A DNA stretch of 64,000 bases from Apus apus (lineage: Eukaryota; Chordata; Aves; Apodiformes; Apodidae), in contig NC_067285.1 in NCBI RefSeq assembly GCF_020740795.1, positions 16,670,001-16,734,000 of the forward strand, written 5' to 3'. Positions 13,691-25,406 of this stretch are shown here, piece by piece (within the stretch, counting starts at the first letter, position 1; each line of letters opens with the position of its first letter). The notes beneath the pieces are model-generated. The model was not told the origin of the DNA, did no database searches, and saw nothing but the letters and a program-made list of their open reading frames with translations. The position numbers and the translations under genes are program-made.

Positions 13691-15284
13691 CACAAAGCAA
13701 TGAAATCATAGCTCCACTGAAAGGTTAATGTTATGACAGCAATTATGAAACAACTATGATTGTGCTTGACAGGCTTCCTCTGCAGTCATTAAACCTGTTT
13801 GTTCTTCTGAATAAAAGGTGTGTATGTAGGTATAGTGTGAGCTCCTCGTGGTGAGGAATGTTGAGAATTGGGATGTTTGTGAGAGGCTTTGGTGAGTATA
13901 CTGTGTTTAAAATATAAAAAGCCCCCTTCATCTTTGGAGCTTTTATGTTCCAGATCCCAATACTCATAACAATAATTGAAATATTAGCATATTTGCTATT
14001 CTTTCATCTTAATTAATTAAATTACACATAGCTAAAAACAGTCACAGGGCTTATTTTTCTAGTTAAAAAGCTGATCAGAAAAAATTGCAATGTTGTTTCT
14101 GTGTTCTCTCCTAAAAAAAAAATTAATTAAGATTGGGCATAGCTTGCAGTTGTATATGCCTGCCACCGTTCATTTCCCAGAGGAGTTCACCAGTATTCTA
14201 GGCTTTGGGGTTTTTTTAATTGAAGAGGTCAAAATCCATTATATCTAAATTTCAAAGAATTTACCAATTAGCTGTAGTCCGTGATGCCCAGCAGGTGGCT
14301 TTTATGCTATTAAAGGGAGATTGTTTGCATCTCTGATCAAAGCAAAAAGAAAACAAAGGAAAATATAGAATATTTTGCTGTACACAGTGCAAACCACATG
14401 TTGTGTAAATTATAGGTGAAAACAGTGTGTGAGAGACTGTTCCGTTGCACCATGTCAAGAAAAAATTCTGTTTTCACACTGATCCTCATGAGGATTTTAA
14501 TGGTAATGTCTAAATCTGTTTAGATTACTGATTAGCTGAGAAGATTAGACAGCTTGCTATTTCCTAAAACAAAGATTTTAGCATTTTCTTATTTAAAAGT
14601 AAAAGTTAAAATGCACAATTAAGTAGATTAATGAATTTTCTAGAAGTAAAATTAGAAAAAACTGAGCATGCTGGAATGTCACAAGATGCAAAAGAGTTCC
14701 AATTCGCACTTTTCAATGAATCTAAACTTTCCTGATTTTTACCTACTTAAAAGAATGTTTGTGACCTTTTGACCCTGTTGTTATCCCTTGCTCAGAAAGG
14801 CCTTTATTCTGTAAGGCTTAGGTATAAAAAAATAAAAAGAGCGTTAATGGCATAACAGTCCTTTCTGATCACCCTGTGTAAGATGTTTATGCAAAGTGTC
14901 AATAGAAGCAATTGGCCTAACAGTGTGACAACCTGCTTTGCTTGGAAATGGGCTAATCTCCTGTTTGGGTTATCCAGAGGTCAGGTAAGGATTTCTTTTT
15001 TTGCACTCCCGTAGCGCGTGGGTACGTAACCTGAAAACACTACGGGGCAGAAATCAGAAGCAACTGAGCCCAAGAATGCCACAAAGGTGGTTTGTTTGGG
15101 GTTTTTTTGCTTTTTTGCTTTTTTTAAAATTAAGTCTCGCCCATTTTGCTTTTCCTGATTTTTTATTTTTTTTTCTCTGAGTTCTAGTTTTCCAATTCCT
15201 GGTCCCATCCCAGAGAGTCTACTTGGGCATATGACACATAACAATGACAGGGACTCTACCAATATCATTATCTGCTGCTTCACT

Positions 15285-15370
15285 TTGGTGGGGTTTTTTT
15301 GTTTGTTTGTCTTTTTTTGTTGTTGTTGTTGGTTTGGTTTTTTATGGGGGTTTTGTTTTTGTTGTTTTTT
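15285..15370. repeat. G/T-rich low-complexity tract
   Basis: Mostly T runs separated by single G or GG, with (GTT)n and (GTTT)n phases. It produces a meaningless Phe/Cys-rich open frame. Confidence 0.85.
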
Positions 15371-18040
15371 CCAGACAGGCATCATCCCACTTTTTTTTGA
15401 AGTTCACGTGGAAACCTACTTTAAATCTGAGGTTTTGAGGCTGCCCCTGTTGCCCTGTCACAGCAGGCTGGAACTCAATAAGCGCTCAGGCAAGCATAGC
15501 AGGCCAGGCAATGGGCCTTGGCGGCTGCACGCTGTGAACTCCTGCCTCACTGAATCAGCTTCTGTGTGTTTTTATAACTGCCTGGTTTCTTCCCTGTTAA
15601 TTATGCCCCAAGGCTGTGGAAAGACAGCATTTATCTGTTTCAACAGACTAAGCAGCAAGTGTTCTGACATGTTTATCAGGCAAATTGTACCTGACAAAAG
15701 GTAATTACGCATACAATCAAGTGCAGACGTAACTGGGTGATTAGGGGTTAATAAACTGTTTAGCATAAGAAATATTCAGCTTGTGAGCAAGGAGAGTGGG
15801 CCAGAAGGACATAACTGACAGTGATATCTTAAAATAATTACTTTTCTTTTGATGGAATATTTGACGTTACAGAAAGGTAAGCAGGATATTAAGTGTGCAA
15901 CTCCTCATTTTTATATCCAGTCCTGAATCACAGGTGCCTATTGTACAACCAAAGCTATTTGCTGGCACTCTTACTACTCCAGAAGAGGTAACAGTGCCAT
16001 TCCAACTTGTACTAAGCTACTTTGATCGTTTACAATTAGGATTTGCAATTTAATTTATTATCGTTCTATGATTTTTGTAGAATAACAAACACAACTGGTG
16101 TTGTCTAATGGACACTGCCCCCATTTCCTTCTGCAAAGCTCTCATCTCCTGTCTCTGCTCTGTTGACTCTGTGCATAGCTAGTTCCCAAAGCTGCATTAT
16201 CTTCCAAGATTATTCCTGACAGTTGCCCAAAAGTAAAAAGGAAAGGGCATCTGTATGATATTTGAGGATGTGACAAGAGCCCCAAACAGCATTGAAAGGG
16301 CTGGATGGTCAATTCCAGCAGTTCCCAGTGCACAAAATTCTCACATAATTACAACATGGCCTAAATACAGCGCTACAGCTGAGCTACTTTAGGTAATACA
16401 AGACAAAGCTTTACTGAGCAACGATTACCAGTAATTTCTATCCAAACATGGCCATATCTCCTAGATACTGGGAAAAAGCAAGAGTACTAGCATTGAAGAA
16501 TAGGTGCGAGTACCCTATCTGAAACCAGAAGTTTGTCCCTACAATTTAAGAACTTTTTTCCCCTGTACCATCAATATTGTCATATTTTGTGTTAACCAAA
16601 CCCATTAGCTATGAAGGTCTTAAAGAAGGGCTTCTTTTAACCAAAAAATAATTTGGTATATTTTTCAAATAAAATTGTTGTGTTTAAAATAAGTCTTCTA
16701 TTTTATACATCCATATAATGTCAGAGAGTCAGTAGTGCAACCTTTTATTTAAGTTTATATAATAATCTTTTTTCCAAATGGTGTTTATGTCGAGCAGAGA
16801 GAACTAGTGTTAGACATAATAAAAGGCGTGTAGAAAATACAGACATGAACAATCAGAAAATCAAAGTATTGTAAAGTGTCATTCAAAATGCAAGTGCAGA
16901 TTTCTGTAGTGTTAGAAGTATATATCTGATTTACAGTTTGGTGCTTTGAGAAGGCAGTGCTGTTTGATATAGTGAGAGGAACGTGCTCCTCTCTGATATC
17001 GAGTCCTAATCGTTCTAAGATGTTGGAGAAAGGTTCCCCTTCTGTCACACCTTTAGAAGAGGCAATTCCTCGAAGAAAGGCAGAAATACCCTATCTAATT
17101 TTTAAGTGTAAGTTGACGGTCTATGGGACACACTCTCTGGTGTACTAGAAACGGTAAAGCCTGTTCCCTTTTTTTTTTTTTTCTCTAGTGGCTCACTAGA
17201 GTACACACATTTCTCTGAAAACTATTCCTAGTCAGAAGGGCTTCTCTTGCTCCTAGGGAAGCATATTCTGCTTAATTATGAAATTCTCAGGTATAGCATT
17301 GTCTGCCTTAGCTTATTTTTCATGGTTGTTATGGGATTAAGAGACTACAACGGCGCCATTGTTCTTGGAGAGCAAGAGTATGTACATCTAATTTATTATG
17401 TGCTTCAGAGTGTTTCAGCTGTATGATAAGCTGGTTCTGACAGAGCACCCTCGGGTGGCTCCTTGGGTGGGGCGGGGCAGCTAACAGCTAATGATCTGCA
17501 CTGCTGCCACAGTCTTTAAGAGTAGTGGCAGAGATTGCCTTTCTTTCCCGTTTGAAGTATTTCCCATACTGCAAAAAATTCTTTTGCATGTGCATAGTAA
17601 ACTTTTTTCCTTCCTAGTATTTTTTCCTTCCTAGTAATTTCAAGGCAAACTATGCACATTCTAACCTTGAAGTTGCAGCCAGCAGCACCAGTGTGATGTG
17701 CCAGACTCTGTGGATCTTGATTGATTTTTGAAGCAGGAAAATATTTACTGCTGGGACCTACTCTGTGTATATATTTCTCTTACTACAGTGCATGTCAGTG
17801 TGGACCATTCCTTGCTAGGCAATACCTCTCATTTTCAGTTATTGTCTCACTAATGGCAACAGTTTTAGTGGATAAAATAGCACTTGGAAAATGTTGCTTT
17901 AATTTAGCCTTTAATAGGTTGATTCTAGTTGCCACAGTAAGAACTATTGTCACAGAGCCAGCAAATTCTCTTGTACTTCATCCTTCACAACTGAGAAGCT
18001 GTGGGGCAAGCTCATCTGAACTTAAATCCCCTAAATATTT

Positions 18041-18157
18041 TGTTTGGTATGTGGGGTTTTGTTTGGTTTTCTGGCTTTGTTTTTTTTTTGAGGGGTTGTT
18101 TTTTTTGGATTTTTCTTGTGTGGTTTTTGTTTTTGGGTTTGTTTGTTTTCTTTTTAA
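18041..18157. repeat. G/T-rich low-complexity tract
   Basis: Long T runs interspersed with GG and GGGG, similar in style to the tract at 15.3 kb. Confidence 0.85.
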
Positions 18158-21100
18158 ATTGTAGCTGATTCTTTTTCTGGCAAAATTAATGCTTTTATGA
18201 TTAGACTTGCCCTTGATACAGTTTTTCTTTTTGCACATGATAGCAATCACAGTTTTTAAAATTGCAGAGATTTACGACCTTTTTTTATTTCAGCAGAACT
18301 TAACATATCCCATGTACTACATCACTGTAGTATGAGTCACATCAGCATGTCAAGCCAAATCCACAAAGTATTTCCATTATATCTTTACCTTGAGTACCGT
18401 GTAGCATTACCAAAGGCTATTCCCTCTCCTTGTGGTTTTGCACACACCTAGTCCCAGTCACTTTATAAAATCATTTTAATACGCATCTATTGTGAATGAA
18501 AGTACAGCAAAATTATAGAGAAAAAAATGGTTTGGTTTTTTTCTCCTCTGTTGAAGAGTTGGCCAAGTTTTAATGATTAATTTTGTTTACCCATCTGTTT
18601 GCATGATTTAAAAAACAGACTTCTTGCTTTTTCATGTTTGTCTCTTATTTTCAGTAAACTTCATGTATAAATTTCAAGATAACTTTATCCTTTGCTAAAA
18701 TGAATATCATCTACCAGTGGGTTAGGGAGACCAGTGCTTCATTGTCAGTTTTGTTTTTCCAGTAGTATGTTCAAATCACATTAAGAAGCCCATTTTTAAA
18801 TGGATGCGCTGTCTTCCAGTTCATATGCCTGTGGCCAAGGCAGTACCACTTTAATAGAGGTATTTCTGTATGAGGAAGAGGAATTAAAGTGCTTGATTTA
18901 AGAAAGGCACACATTTCTGTAGCAGAAAGCTGTGTAAATCAGAAAAGAACAGAGTAGCAGAAGTTGAAGTGGACTGTAGGGTCAGTATCTCAGCAGCATG
19001 GCTGCAGGAGTGAAGGTGAATTCAGAGTTGTGCTCGAGGCAAGCTTTGTGGGGGTGGATTGGAGTTATTTCCCATACACATGGGATCATCCTGGGACCAG
19101 CAGCTCCTTTCTGCTAGACTGTCCTTGCTGCCGTTGGCTGCTTGCCAGCCTGGTCCCCTAACAAAGTGTCTGCATTGACTGAACATCTGCCAAATGCCAA
19201 GTCAGATGCAGGTGATATGAATGGCCAGGACACAGATCCAAAGAGCTGCACCCCAGGCAGCTCTTGCCCACCCACAGTGTACAGTAGGTGCTGTCAAAGC
19301 CCATTACGTACAGCCATGTGCCACAGCACAGACCTGCAGCTGTGAGGAGGACAGAGCACACAATGCATAGCTGTGCACAGCAGCCCACTCTACAGCAGTG
19401 ACTGCAGCTCCATCACATCTACTCCAGCAGGAGGGCACGTTTGTCACACTGTGGCCCCAGAACACGTGCAGAAGGAGAGAAGGGAGCTATGATTGAGTGA
19501 CGTGTCATTTGATTGCATGTCCCTAGTCCTTTGTGTTACCTGCCACATGTAATGATAGCCGCTTCAACTTAGGAGACTTATTAGCATGAGGCTGGTTATG
19601 TGCAGCTCTTTGATCAAGTGTGGAGCAGGGAAGAGGCTCTGGGTACATTCCACTTGCTGATAGTGTCTCTTGGCATTCACTCTTCCAAGCCAGGACTGCC
19701 TTGGACTGCACAGAATATGCTTCATGTTCTCTTGGGACATTGTTTTATCTCATGTTGAAAAGGAGCAGACTCTGTGATCTGTTCAGAGCCCTGCATGCCC
19801 ACCTGTGTTTGATCAGGTGACAAATGAGTTGTAATCTTCCATCTCAGCCATCAGTGTCACTGAGATGTCCCACAGCCACAAAACAATCAGATGGCTGATT
19901 CAAGCATTGCCACTATGGTATGAAAATTGCTCATGCAATATTGGCAGGAAAGTTTCTTTGAACTTGTCAACACTGTAATTGCAACAGCCATCGAAGGGTT
20001 TGGGCCACATGTTGCTAATGGGATAGAGGGCTTCAGGGTTGATTAGGACTTACCCAGAATCCTCCATTTCAATGTTACAATGGGGATAAGAAGTTAAAAC
20101 TTTACCATTGATTTACTGAACACGACTGCTGCAGGAGCATTGGCATGGTCCTTTCTTTCTTAAGGAGGCCATGACAAGTGCCATTGTAATTAGTAGTAAT
20201 TTATTAATTTGTTCAGTTGCTTCTCTCTGCTGCTCTTTTCATCATGCTGTTTGATATATCATACAGCCTGTGTGAGGGCTGGGCACTAACATCTGCTGCA
20301 ACACTGATAATAAGAAATTATGAGTAACAAGCATCAGCAACTGAGGCCATGGATTTCATAAATGCCACTAATTGCTGAGTTATCAGAGCCTTCTTCCCAA
20401 ATTTGTTTGCTAAGTGACTAAAGGCACATTCTCTTTTCTCCAGCTCAGTAGAGTTGACTGTCCACACTGAGAAAGTGCTCTGTGAGAAAGAACTATTTGA
20501 ATTTGACCTTGACAGCTGTCATGGATATGTAGTCAGTAGAGAATGAAATAGTCTCCTTGCTTTTTATACACATTTTCCCCCAAATGAGATAGTAAAATGT
20601 GAAATCTAGATGTGGCTGAGGTTTGTAATGGTCCCTGGAGAACTTCGGAATGTCAGAGCCGTAACTGTATCAGAGGTCTGTTATAAAGGCAGGAAATGTT
20701 ACTACATATTCATACAATACTAGAATACATATATGGAAGGAGTAATTAAATAGAAAATTATTCAAATTAACAACTTCATTTGAAAGTAATATACGAAAAG
20801 GATTAGGAAATGGAAAAATTTGGAGGAAAAAAGCATATAAAATTGAAGCTCTGAAGACTGTATGCCTTTATTCTGTAATTAAGTTGGTGTTACAGTCTGG
20901 GGGAGGAGGATTGTGGGAGATCTATGATGTTCTGTCAAACTTAGAAGTTTAAGGCTCTCAGGGGTGCAGTCCTGCTTATGGTGTACCCCAGGAAGTAAGA
21001 GGAGTGGGCACCTGCTGCAGCTCTGCCAGTGGGACCAGAGGCAGCTGCTGTTGTGCCCTGGCTGTAACAGCTCTGGTCTGCCTTAATAGAAGCAAATGTT

Positions 21101-21453
21101 TAAAGTTTAAAGGGTTCTTTATTTAAATAGCAGGTATGACCTGCAGTAGCCTGTTGTGTTTCTTAAAGTGCTTTTGTTACAAAAAATCTGGTTCTATCCC
21201 ATCTTTCTAGGCATTACTGATGCAACAAGGTCTCCAGGCAAACAGGGGCTCCAGGTGATGCTGCTGACCCAGCTCAGCAGAGCGGTCAGGTCATTGCCAG
21301 CTGGGGCAAAGTGTTCCTAATAGTTCCCCACGCTCATTTTAACAGTAGGTTAGGCTAACACAGGGCAGCCTGAGAACAACCCCACGTTAGCCCTCAGCAG
21401 CAGGACGAGGAGACAAGGCATCAGACTCGGGGGGAAGCTGTGGCGCCCGCCGG

Positions 21454-21461
21454 TGACGTCA
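21454..21461. promoter_or_regulatory. Consensus cAMP response element (CRE)
   Basis: Perfect palindromic TGACGTCA within a GC-rich context at the left edge of the intragenic CpG island. CREB/ATF proteins bind this octamer. Whether it is used here is not known. Confidence 0.4.
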
Positions 21462-22183
21462 GTGGGAGCGGGGCCCGCAGGTAGCCGTGGGAAAGGCTGC
21501 ACCGAGCCGGGCCGCCTGTGCCCTGGCCCCGGGCAGCCTGGGCAGGGAGCACGGCGGTGCCTGGCTCCTACCTGTGATGGCAGAGGGGGAATTAGGCTTT
21601 GAGGGCTGCGCGGGTGCTGGCTGCTGGAGGTTAGGCATCGTATCCGCTTGTGAAAGCAGGCTGTTTGCTTGAGCAGCAGCTCTGAGATCGTGAGTCAAAA
21701 CACCTCCTTCAAAACTGCGGCCAGATGAAGGGCTGTGCTTGGAGGCTTTTTTGTTCCTCCATTTAAGTGTTTTAGGTTTGTTTGGTCCAGGAGTATGCCC
21801 AGGGCTTGGGGCTGAGTCATGAGGATCAATCACCGTGGAGAGTGCAGGAGGGGTTGTTTAGGTTGTTTAATTCACTTAATTGAGACTACCTGAACCGCTG
21901 GTTTAAAATACTGTGGGCGGCAGCAGACACGAGTATCCCGTTCTTGCTCCCCACGGTAAAGCGAGCCCCCGAAATACCCAAGCATGAAGCCATTAACATC
22001 CCCTCCTGGGGCGCACCTGCACAGCCGCCTCCCAGCGCATGGAGGGAGGCGAGAAGGTGTGGAAGAAATGAGCAGGTGAAGGGGCTGTCAGCTCCAAGCG
22101 AGGGGCTGCGGCCAGGCCCGGGCCGGGCGGGCGCTTCTCTCCCCGCAGAGCCGCTCCCTCACCCGCCTTTCCCTCTCCCACAG

Positions 22184-22296
22184 CTCCTGGACCTCTTCAT
22201 GGTGTGGGACTGGTCCACCTACCTGGCTGACTACGGGCAAGCCACCTCCAAATACCTGCGGGTCAGTCCCAGCACGGCCCTCACGCTCCTGGAAAA
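22184..22296 (+). CDS. EXOC6: EXOC6 (Sec15) penultimate coding exon
   Basis: EXOC6 is the Sec15 subunit of the exocyst, which tethers secretory vesicles to the plasma membrane and binds Rab11 and Rab8 type GTPases. This exon encodes LLDLFMVWDWSTYLADYGQ and continues through SKYLRVSPSTALTLLEK, which I recognise as the near C-terminal part of the Sec15 helical domain. It starts in phase 0 after the acceptor CTCTCCCACAG and ends after GAA AA at the donor GTAAGT. The split codon is completed by the first base of the next exon to give K-M-K-D. An earlier AG at 22147-22148 (ccccgcag) is a possible alternative acceptor but would add 35 nt and shift the frame. The exon lies inside a CpG island, which is unusual for a 3' terminal exon. 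Confidence 0.93.
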
Positions 22297-23243
22297 GTAA
22301 GTAGGGGTGCCGGGGCCGGGAGGACCGGGGGTGCCGGCGCGGGGATGCGAGGGCGGCGGGGCGGGCGCGGACAGGGCCGGGGCGGGGGCCGCGCTCCCTG
22401 CCCGGCACCCACGGGGCGGCTGCGGGGCCGGGACCGCGCTCCCGGGAGCGGCCGTAGCCCGGCGGCAAAGCGTGGCTGTCCCGGTGCCGAGAGCCGCGGG
22501 CGGCGGCGCAGCCCCGGGAAGCAGCTTGCGGCTGCCCGAGTTGCCGCTTCAGGGAGGGGAAGCGCCTGGGATTTCGCCGTGGTAAAGCCGGTGCGAGCGT
22601 CTCGGTAGGTTGGGGAAGGCAGGGAAGGTACGTTGCAGCCCGGCGAGCACCAACCTGCTTTTAAAAATCTGTATCAGAATGTCCTGAAATTTAAAGGCTT
22701 TTTCTAACGGTGTTTTCTCTCCTCTCCTGCCTGCGACGATGTGTTTTTTGCAGAGTTCATAGAGGGTACGTATCACCGATACTGTGACAAGGATGTTGTT
22801 GCTTGAATATATTGTATGTCCCAAATTTCGTTTTTAAATCCCGTATCAATATACGGGAGATCAGCAGTAACGTTACCAGGTAGTTTGATGGTGAACAAAA
22901 CGCTCCCGCTTGCTGAGCCTGAACTCACTGTGGAAGCAGATGATACTAAAGGGGTTTGTGTTTTGCTTCTCTCCTAATGCAATTGGTAGGGTCAGTTTCC
23001 TGCTGAAGTGGTATTTGCTTAATACTTTGGGGCGATTCATGAAGTAATATTTGTTAAAACGAGTTCCACATTGTGGAAGTTGAATTTAAGAATACATAGA
23101 TGATAGGTTTTGTAGTATTTCAGTTCTTATTAGCAGAAAGATCAATAGAGGAACAAAAGTAAACCTATTTAAGAAGTTGGATATTTCCTCTTCAAATTAT
23201 GTCATTAACGTGTCTGTGTTATTTGCTTTTTTTATTTCTCCAG

Positions 23244-23376
23244 AATGAAAGACTCTAGCAAAAAGAACAACATTTTTGCTCAGTTCAGGAAGAATGACCG
23301 TGACAAGCAGAAGCTAATAGAGACTGTAGTAAAGCAACTTAGGAGTTTAGTAAATGGTATGTCCCAGCACACATAG
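23244..23376 (+). CDS. EXOC6: EXOC6 (Sec15) last coding exon and stop
   Basis: The exon opens after a TTTATTTCTCCAG acceptor. It encodes MKDSSKKNNIFAQFRKNDRD and then KQKLIETVVKQLRSLVNGMSQHT before TAG at 23374-23376. This matches the basic, conserved C-terminal tail of vertebrate EXOC6; the human protein, as I recall it, ends MSQHM. The intron between the two exons (22297-23243) is 947 bp, starts within the CpG island and is AT-rich at its 3' end. The alternative identity EXOC6B is less likely, because its tail differs and the neighbours CYP26C1 and CYP26A1 define the EXOC6 locus in vertebrates. Confidence 0.95.
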
Positions 23377-23625
23377 ACCTGTTAAATCGACAGTATCTCA
23401 TAATGCCAAGAGGTATTTCTTAGCCACTACATCTACTAAGCAAACAGTGGTATCAGTTAGAAAATTTGGTTGACTGAATAAAGGAAAAATGTAGTAGATG
23501 GCTTGTAAACTTGAGTCTTCAGCAAACAATTATTTGTATGTATTTTTAATGGATTGAATACTATTTTGTATATTGTAAACAAATGGTGAAAAATGAGACT
23601 GTACAATAAAAACCACCTCAATCGT
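23377..23625 (+). other. EXOC6: EXOC6 3' UTR (putative)
   Basis: This AT-rich sequence follows the stop codon. The first canonical AATAAA is at 23605-23610, so cleavage is expected roughly 10-30 nt later. The exact end and any longer alternative 3' UTR cannot be set without transcript data. Confidence 0.6.
23605..23610 (+). terminator. EXOC6: EXOC6 polyadenylation signal AATAAA
   Basis: Canonical hexamer 229 nt after the EXOC6 stop codon. It is the first one downstream on this strand. Confidence 0.6.
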
Positions 23626-24895
23626 ATTGTACATGGAACAGCTGAACTGTAAATATGTTATTTAACTATCTGTAGACATGGTGTCCAAAATTTTGCTCCA
23701 GGTAGGAATTATTTGAGAAATGATCCCTTAGTTGCTGTTTTCTGGACAAATCCTAATTTAATCATTTTTAAGCACTGAGATACTTGTGTTTCAGATGCTA
23801 TCATTTTCCTGCATTAAATGTATATTAGCCTTAAAGTGATTGGGCATAATTTTATATACCAGATTTTGTAGTCTCGAGGTATAAAAAAATCCTTCTGATT
23901 TTTAGTACCTTTGAAAACTATCTGAGAACTAGACTTGATATTTATTTAGCATTAGGGCTTATAGACTTTGTTCTTCACAAGGGTTTATTCTTGAGGTTGT
24001 GAATGTAAATAACCATTTGAGTTCTTTATAATGTGACTTTTTGGTTTGGTTTGGTTTTGTTCCTCAGGGTTACCATTTCTAACTGTGCTTTTGTAAGATC
24101 CCGGGTTCTTTTCCCCAGGTTGCAGTAAGGAATAGATTTGCCACTGTTGGTTTTGTGCTGCATCTGTTTGTCAGTATGCGCTTCCTACAAGACCCATCCC
24201 AGTGATTAGCATTTGGTCCCACCGCTGATCTCTTTGCACTGTCCCCTCCTGGCTATTTTAGACACAAAGAGAATGTCTAACAAATACAAACCAAATGGAA
24301 CGTGTAAAAATAATGTACATTTTTCGCTGTATTTTTAAGTTATTGACGGTCTAAATACAGTGATATAAACCTCACCTGTATTCCTGTTTTTATTTCACGC
24401 ACTGGAATGCACCCCAGAGCTGCTTTCGTGGGGACCTGTATAGGTTCCGGCTCTTTGGTGATTTACCCCCGGGGCAGGCGGGTGAGGGTCCGGACGGTCC
24501 CGACGGCGGGGTGCGGGCTGGGGGGCTGCGGCAACACCCCGGCTGTCTCGGGGCCCCGGGGCTGCAGGGGCGACCGGGAAAGGTCGCAGAGCGAGGCTGG
24601 GAGGAGCCCGGAACGGGACTCCCTGCCTTCCCCGGACGGCGGGAAGGGCTGGCCCGAGGGGACGCCTCGGGGGTCCAGGCGGGACGCGGGGCAGAGCCCG
24701 CCGCGACCCCGCGCCGCGGGGCAGCCGTCCCGCTGCGGAGCTGGCGTAGCCGGGGCGGGGGAGCCCCGAAGAGCCAGGAAGGGGGCGGGAGAGGGACGCC
24801 GGGTCCCCAGCCCTGGGGAGAGGGTGGCTGCCCCGGCCGCCCCCGCCCCCCCGGCCGCCATCCCCCGCGCCCCTCAGTCACTATCCCCGGTTCTC
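23626..24895. other. EXOC6-CYP26C1 intergenic region
   Basis: AT-rich to about 24.39 kb, then a sharp change to GC-rich DNA that forms the CYP26C1 promoter island. A short (TTTGG)n run is at about 24042-24060. No exon or RNA gene was recognised. Long open frames in the GC-rich half overlap on both strands and are composition artefacts. Confidence 0.6.
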
Positions 24896-24899
24896 CCGC

Positions 24900-24993
24900 T
24901 CCAATCACCGCACTTGGCCGCGCTGCTTAAATATGCAGTGGAGACGTCATCTCCGAAGGTGGATCGGGCGTAAGTGGCCAATATCTATATAAA
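24900..24993 (+). promoter_or_regulatory. CYP26C1: CYP26C1 core promoter (CCAAT, CRE-like, TATA)
   Basis: CCAAT begins at 24901, a CRE-like AGACGTCA (7 of 8 consensus bases) is at 24942-24949 and TATATAAA is at 24986-24993. The start site would be about 25015-25020, giving a 5' UTR near 195 nt without an upstream ATG. The start site is inferred from TATA spacing only. Confidence 0.55.
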
Positions 24994-25214
24994 TGTGGCC
25001 GAGGGGCGAACCGGCAGCAGGAACGAGCGGAGACGGGCGGGCAGCAGCCGGGAGGGCCAGCCGCAAAGCTCCCGCCGCCGGCAGCTAAGTCGCGGGGTGC
25101 CCGGTGCCCCTGCGTTTGACAGCCGCCGGGGCCGCCCCCCGAGCCGCCCGAGCCCCGGGGCGGGGACCTGCCGCCGCCCCGCGCCCGCCTCGTCTCCCTC
25201 TGCCCGGGAGGAGG

Positions 25215-25406
25215 ATGCCGGCCGGGCTCTCCTGGCCCGAAGCGGCGGCGCTGGCGCTGCTGGCCCTGGCGCTGCTGGTCACCCTGTCCCGGCACCTCTG
25301 GGCGCTGCGCTGGAGCCTCAGCCGAGACCGCGGCAGCCCCCTGCCCCTGCCCAAGGGCTCCATGGGCTGGCCCTTCTTCGGGGAGACCCTGCACTGGCTG
25401 CTCCAG
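25215..25406 (+). CDS. CYP26C1: CYP26C1 exon 1 (residues 1-64)
   Basis: Encodes [10 protein letters not shown], then an Ala/Leu-rich membrane anchor, a basic stop-transfer stretch ([15 protein letters not shown]) and the proline hinge [18 protein letters not shown], which is typical of CYP26. It ends LLQ at donor GTAAGG. Confidence 0.92.

Larger units (their letters stand above)
1..22183 (+). other. EXOC6: EXOC6 intron upstream of the penultimate coding exon (5' end outside window)
   Basis: This stretch is AT-rich, with frequent stops in all frames and no convincing exon. I looked for the expected preceding exon, which in Sec15 family proteins ends in residues like LAFIDLRQ just before LLDLFMVWDW, and did not find it. 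The intron therefore seems to run across the whole left part of the window. It contains a CR1 fragment near 2.8-3.07 kb, an old palindromic repeat at 12.9 kb, a degraded repeat near 13.6 kb and T/G-rich tracts at 15.3 and 18.05 kb. A CpG island starts near 21.4 kb. A small unrecognised exon cannot be excluded by eye. Confidence 0.7.
21430..22640. other. CpG island over EXOC6 penultimate exon
   Basis: CpG-dense and GC-rich by eye, sharply bounded by AT-rich intron. It includes a perfect CRE octamer TGACGTCA at 21454-21461, an AP-1-like TGAGTCA near 21812 and very G-rich DNA at 22300-22400. No TATA box was seen. The island surrounds a coding exon near the end of EXOC6 and lies about 3 kb upstream of the CYP26C1 promoter, so it may be an intragenic promoter or regulatory island. 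Confidence 0.6.

Noticed and set aside
15231-15704. 157-residue Phe/Cys-rich open frame
   Set aside because: Generated by a T/G low-complexity tract; no domain.
24390-24973. Overlapping open frames up to 188 residues on both strands upstream of CYP26C1
   Set aside because: GC-composition artefacts in the promoter island, with no splice or domain support.
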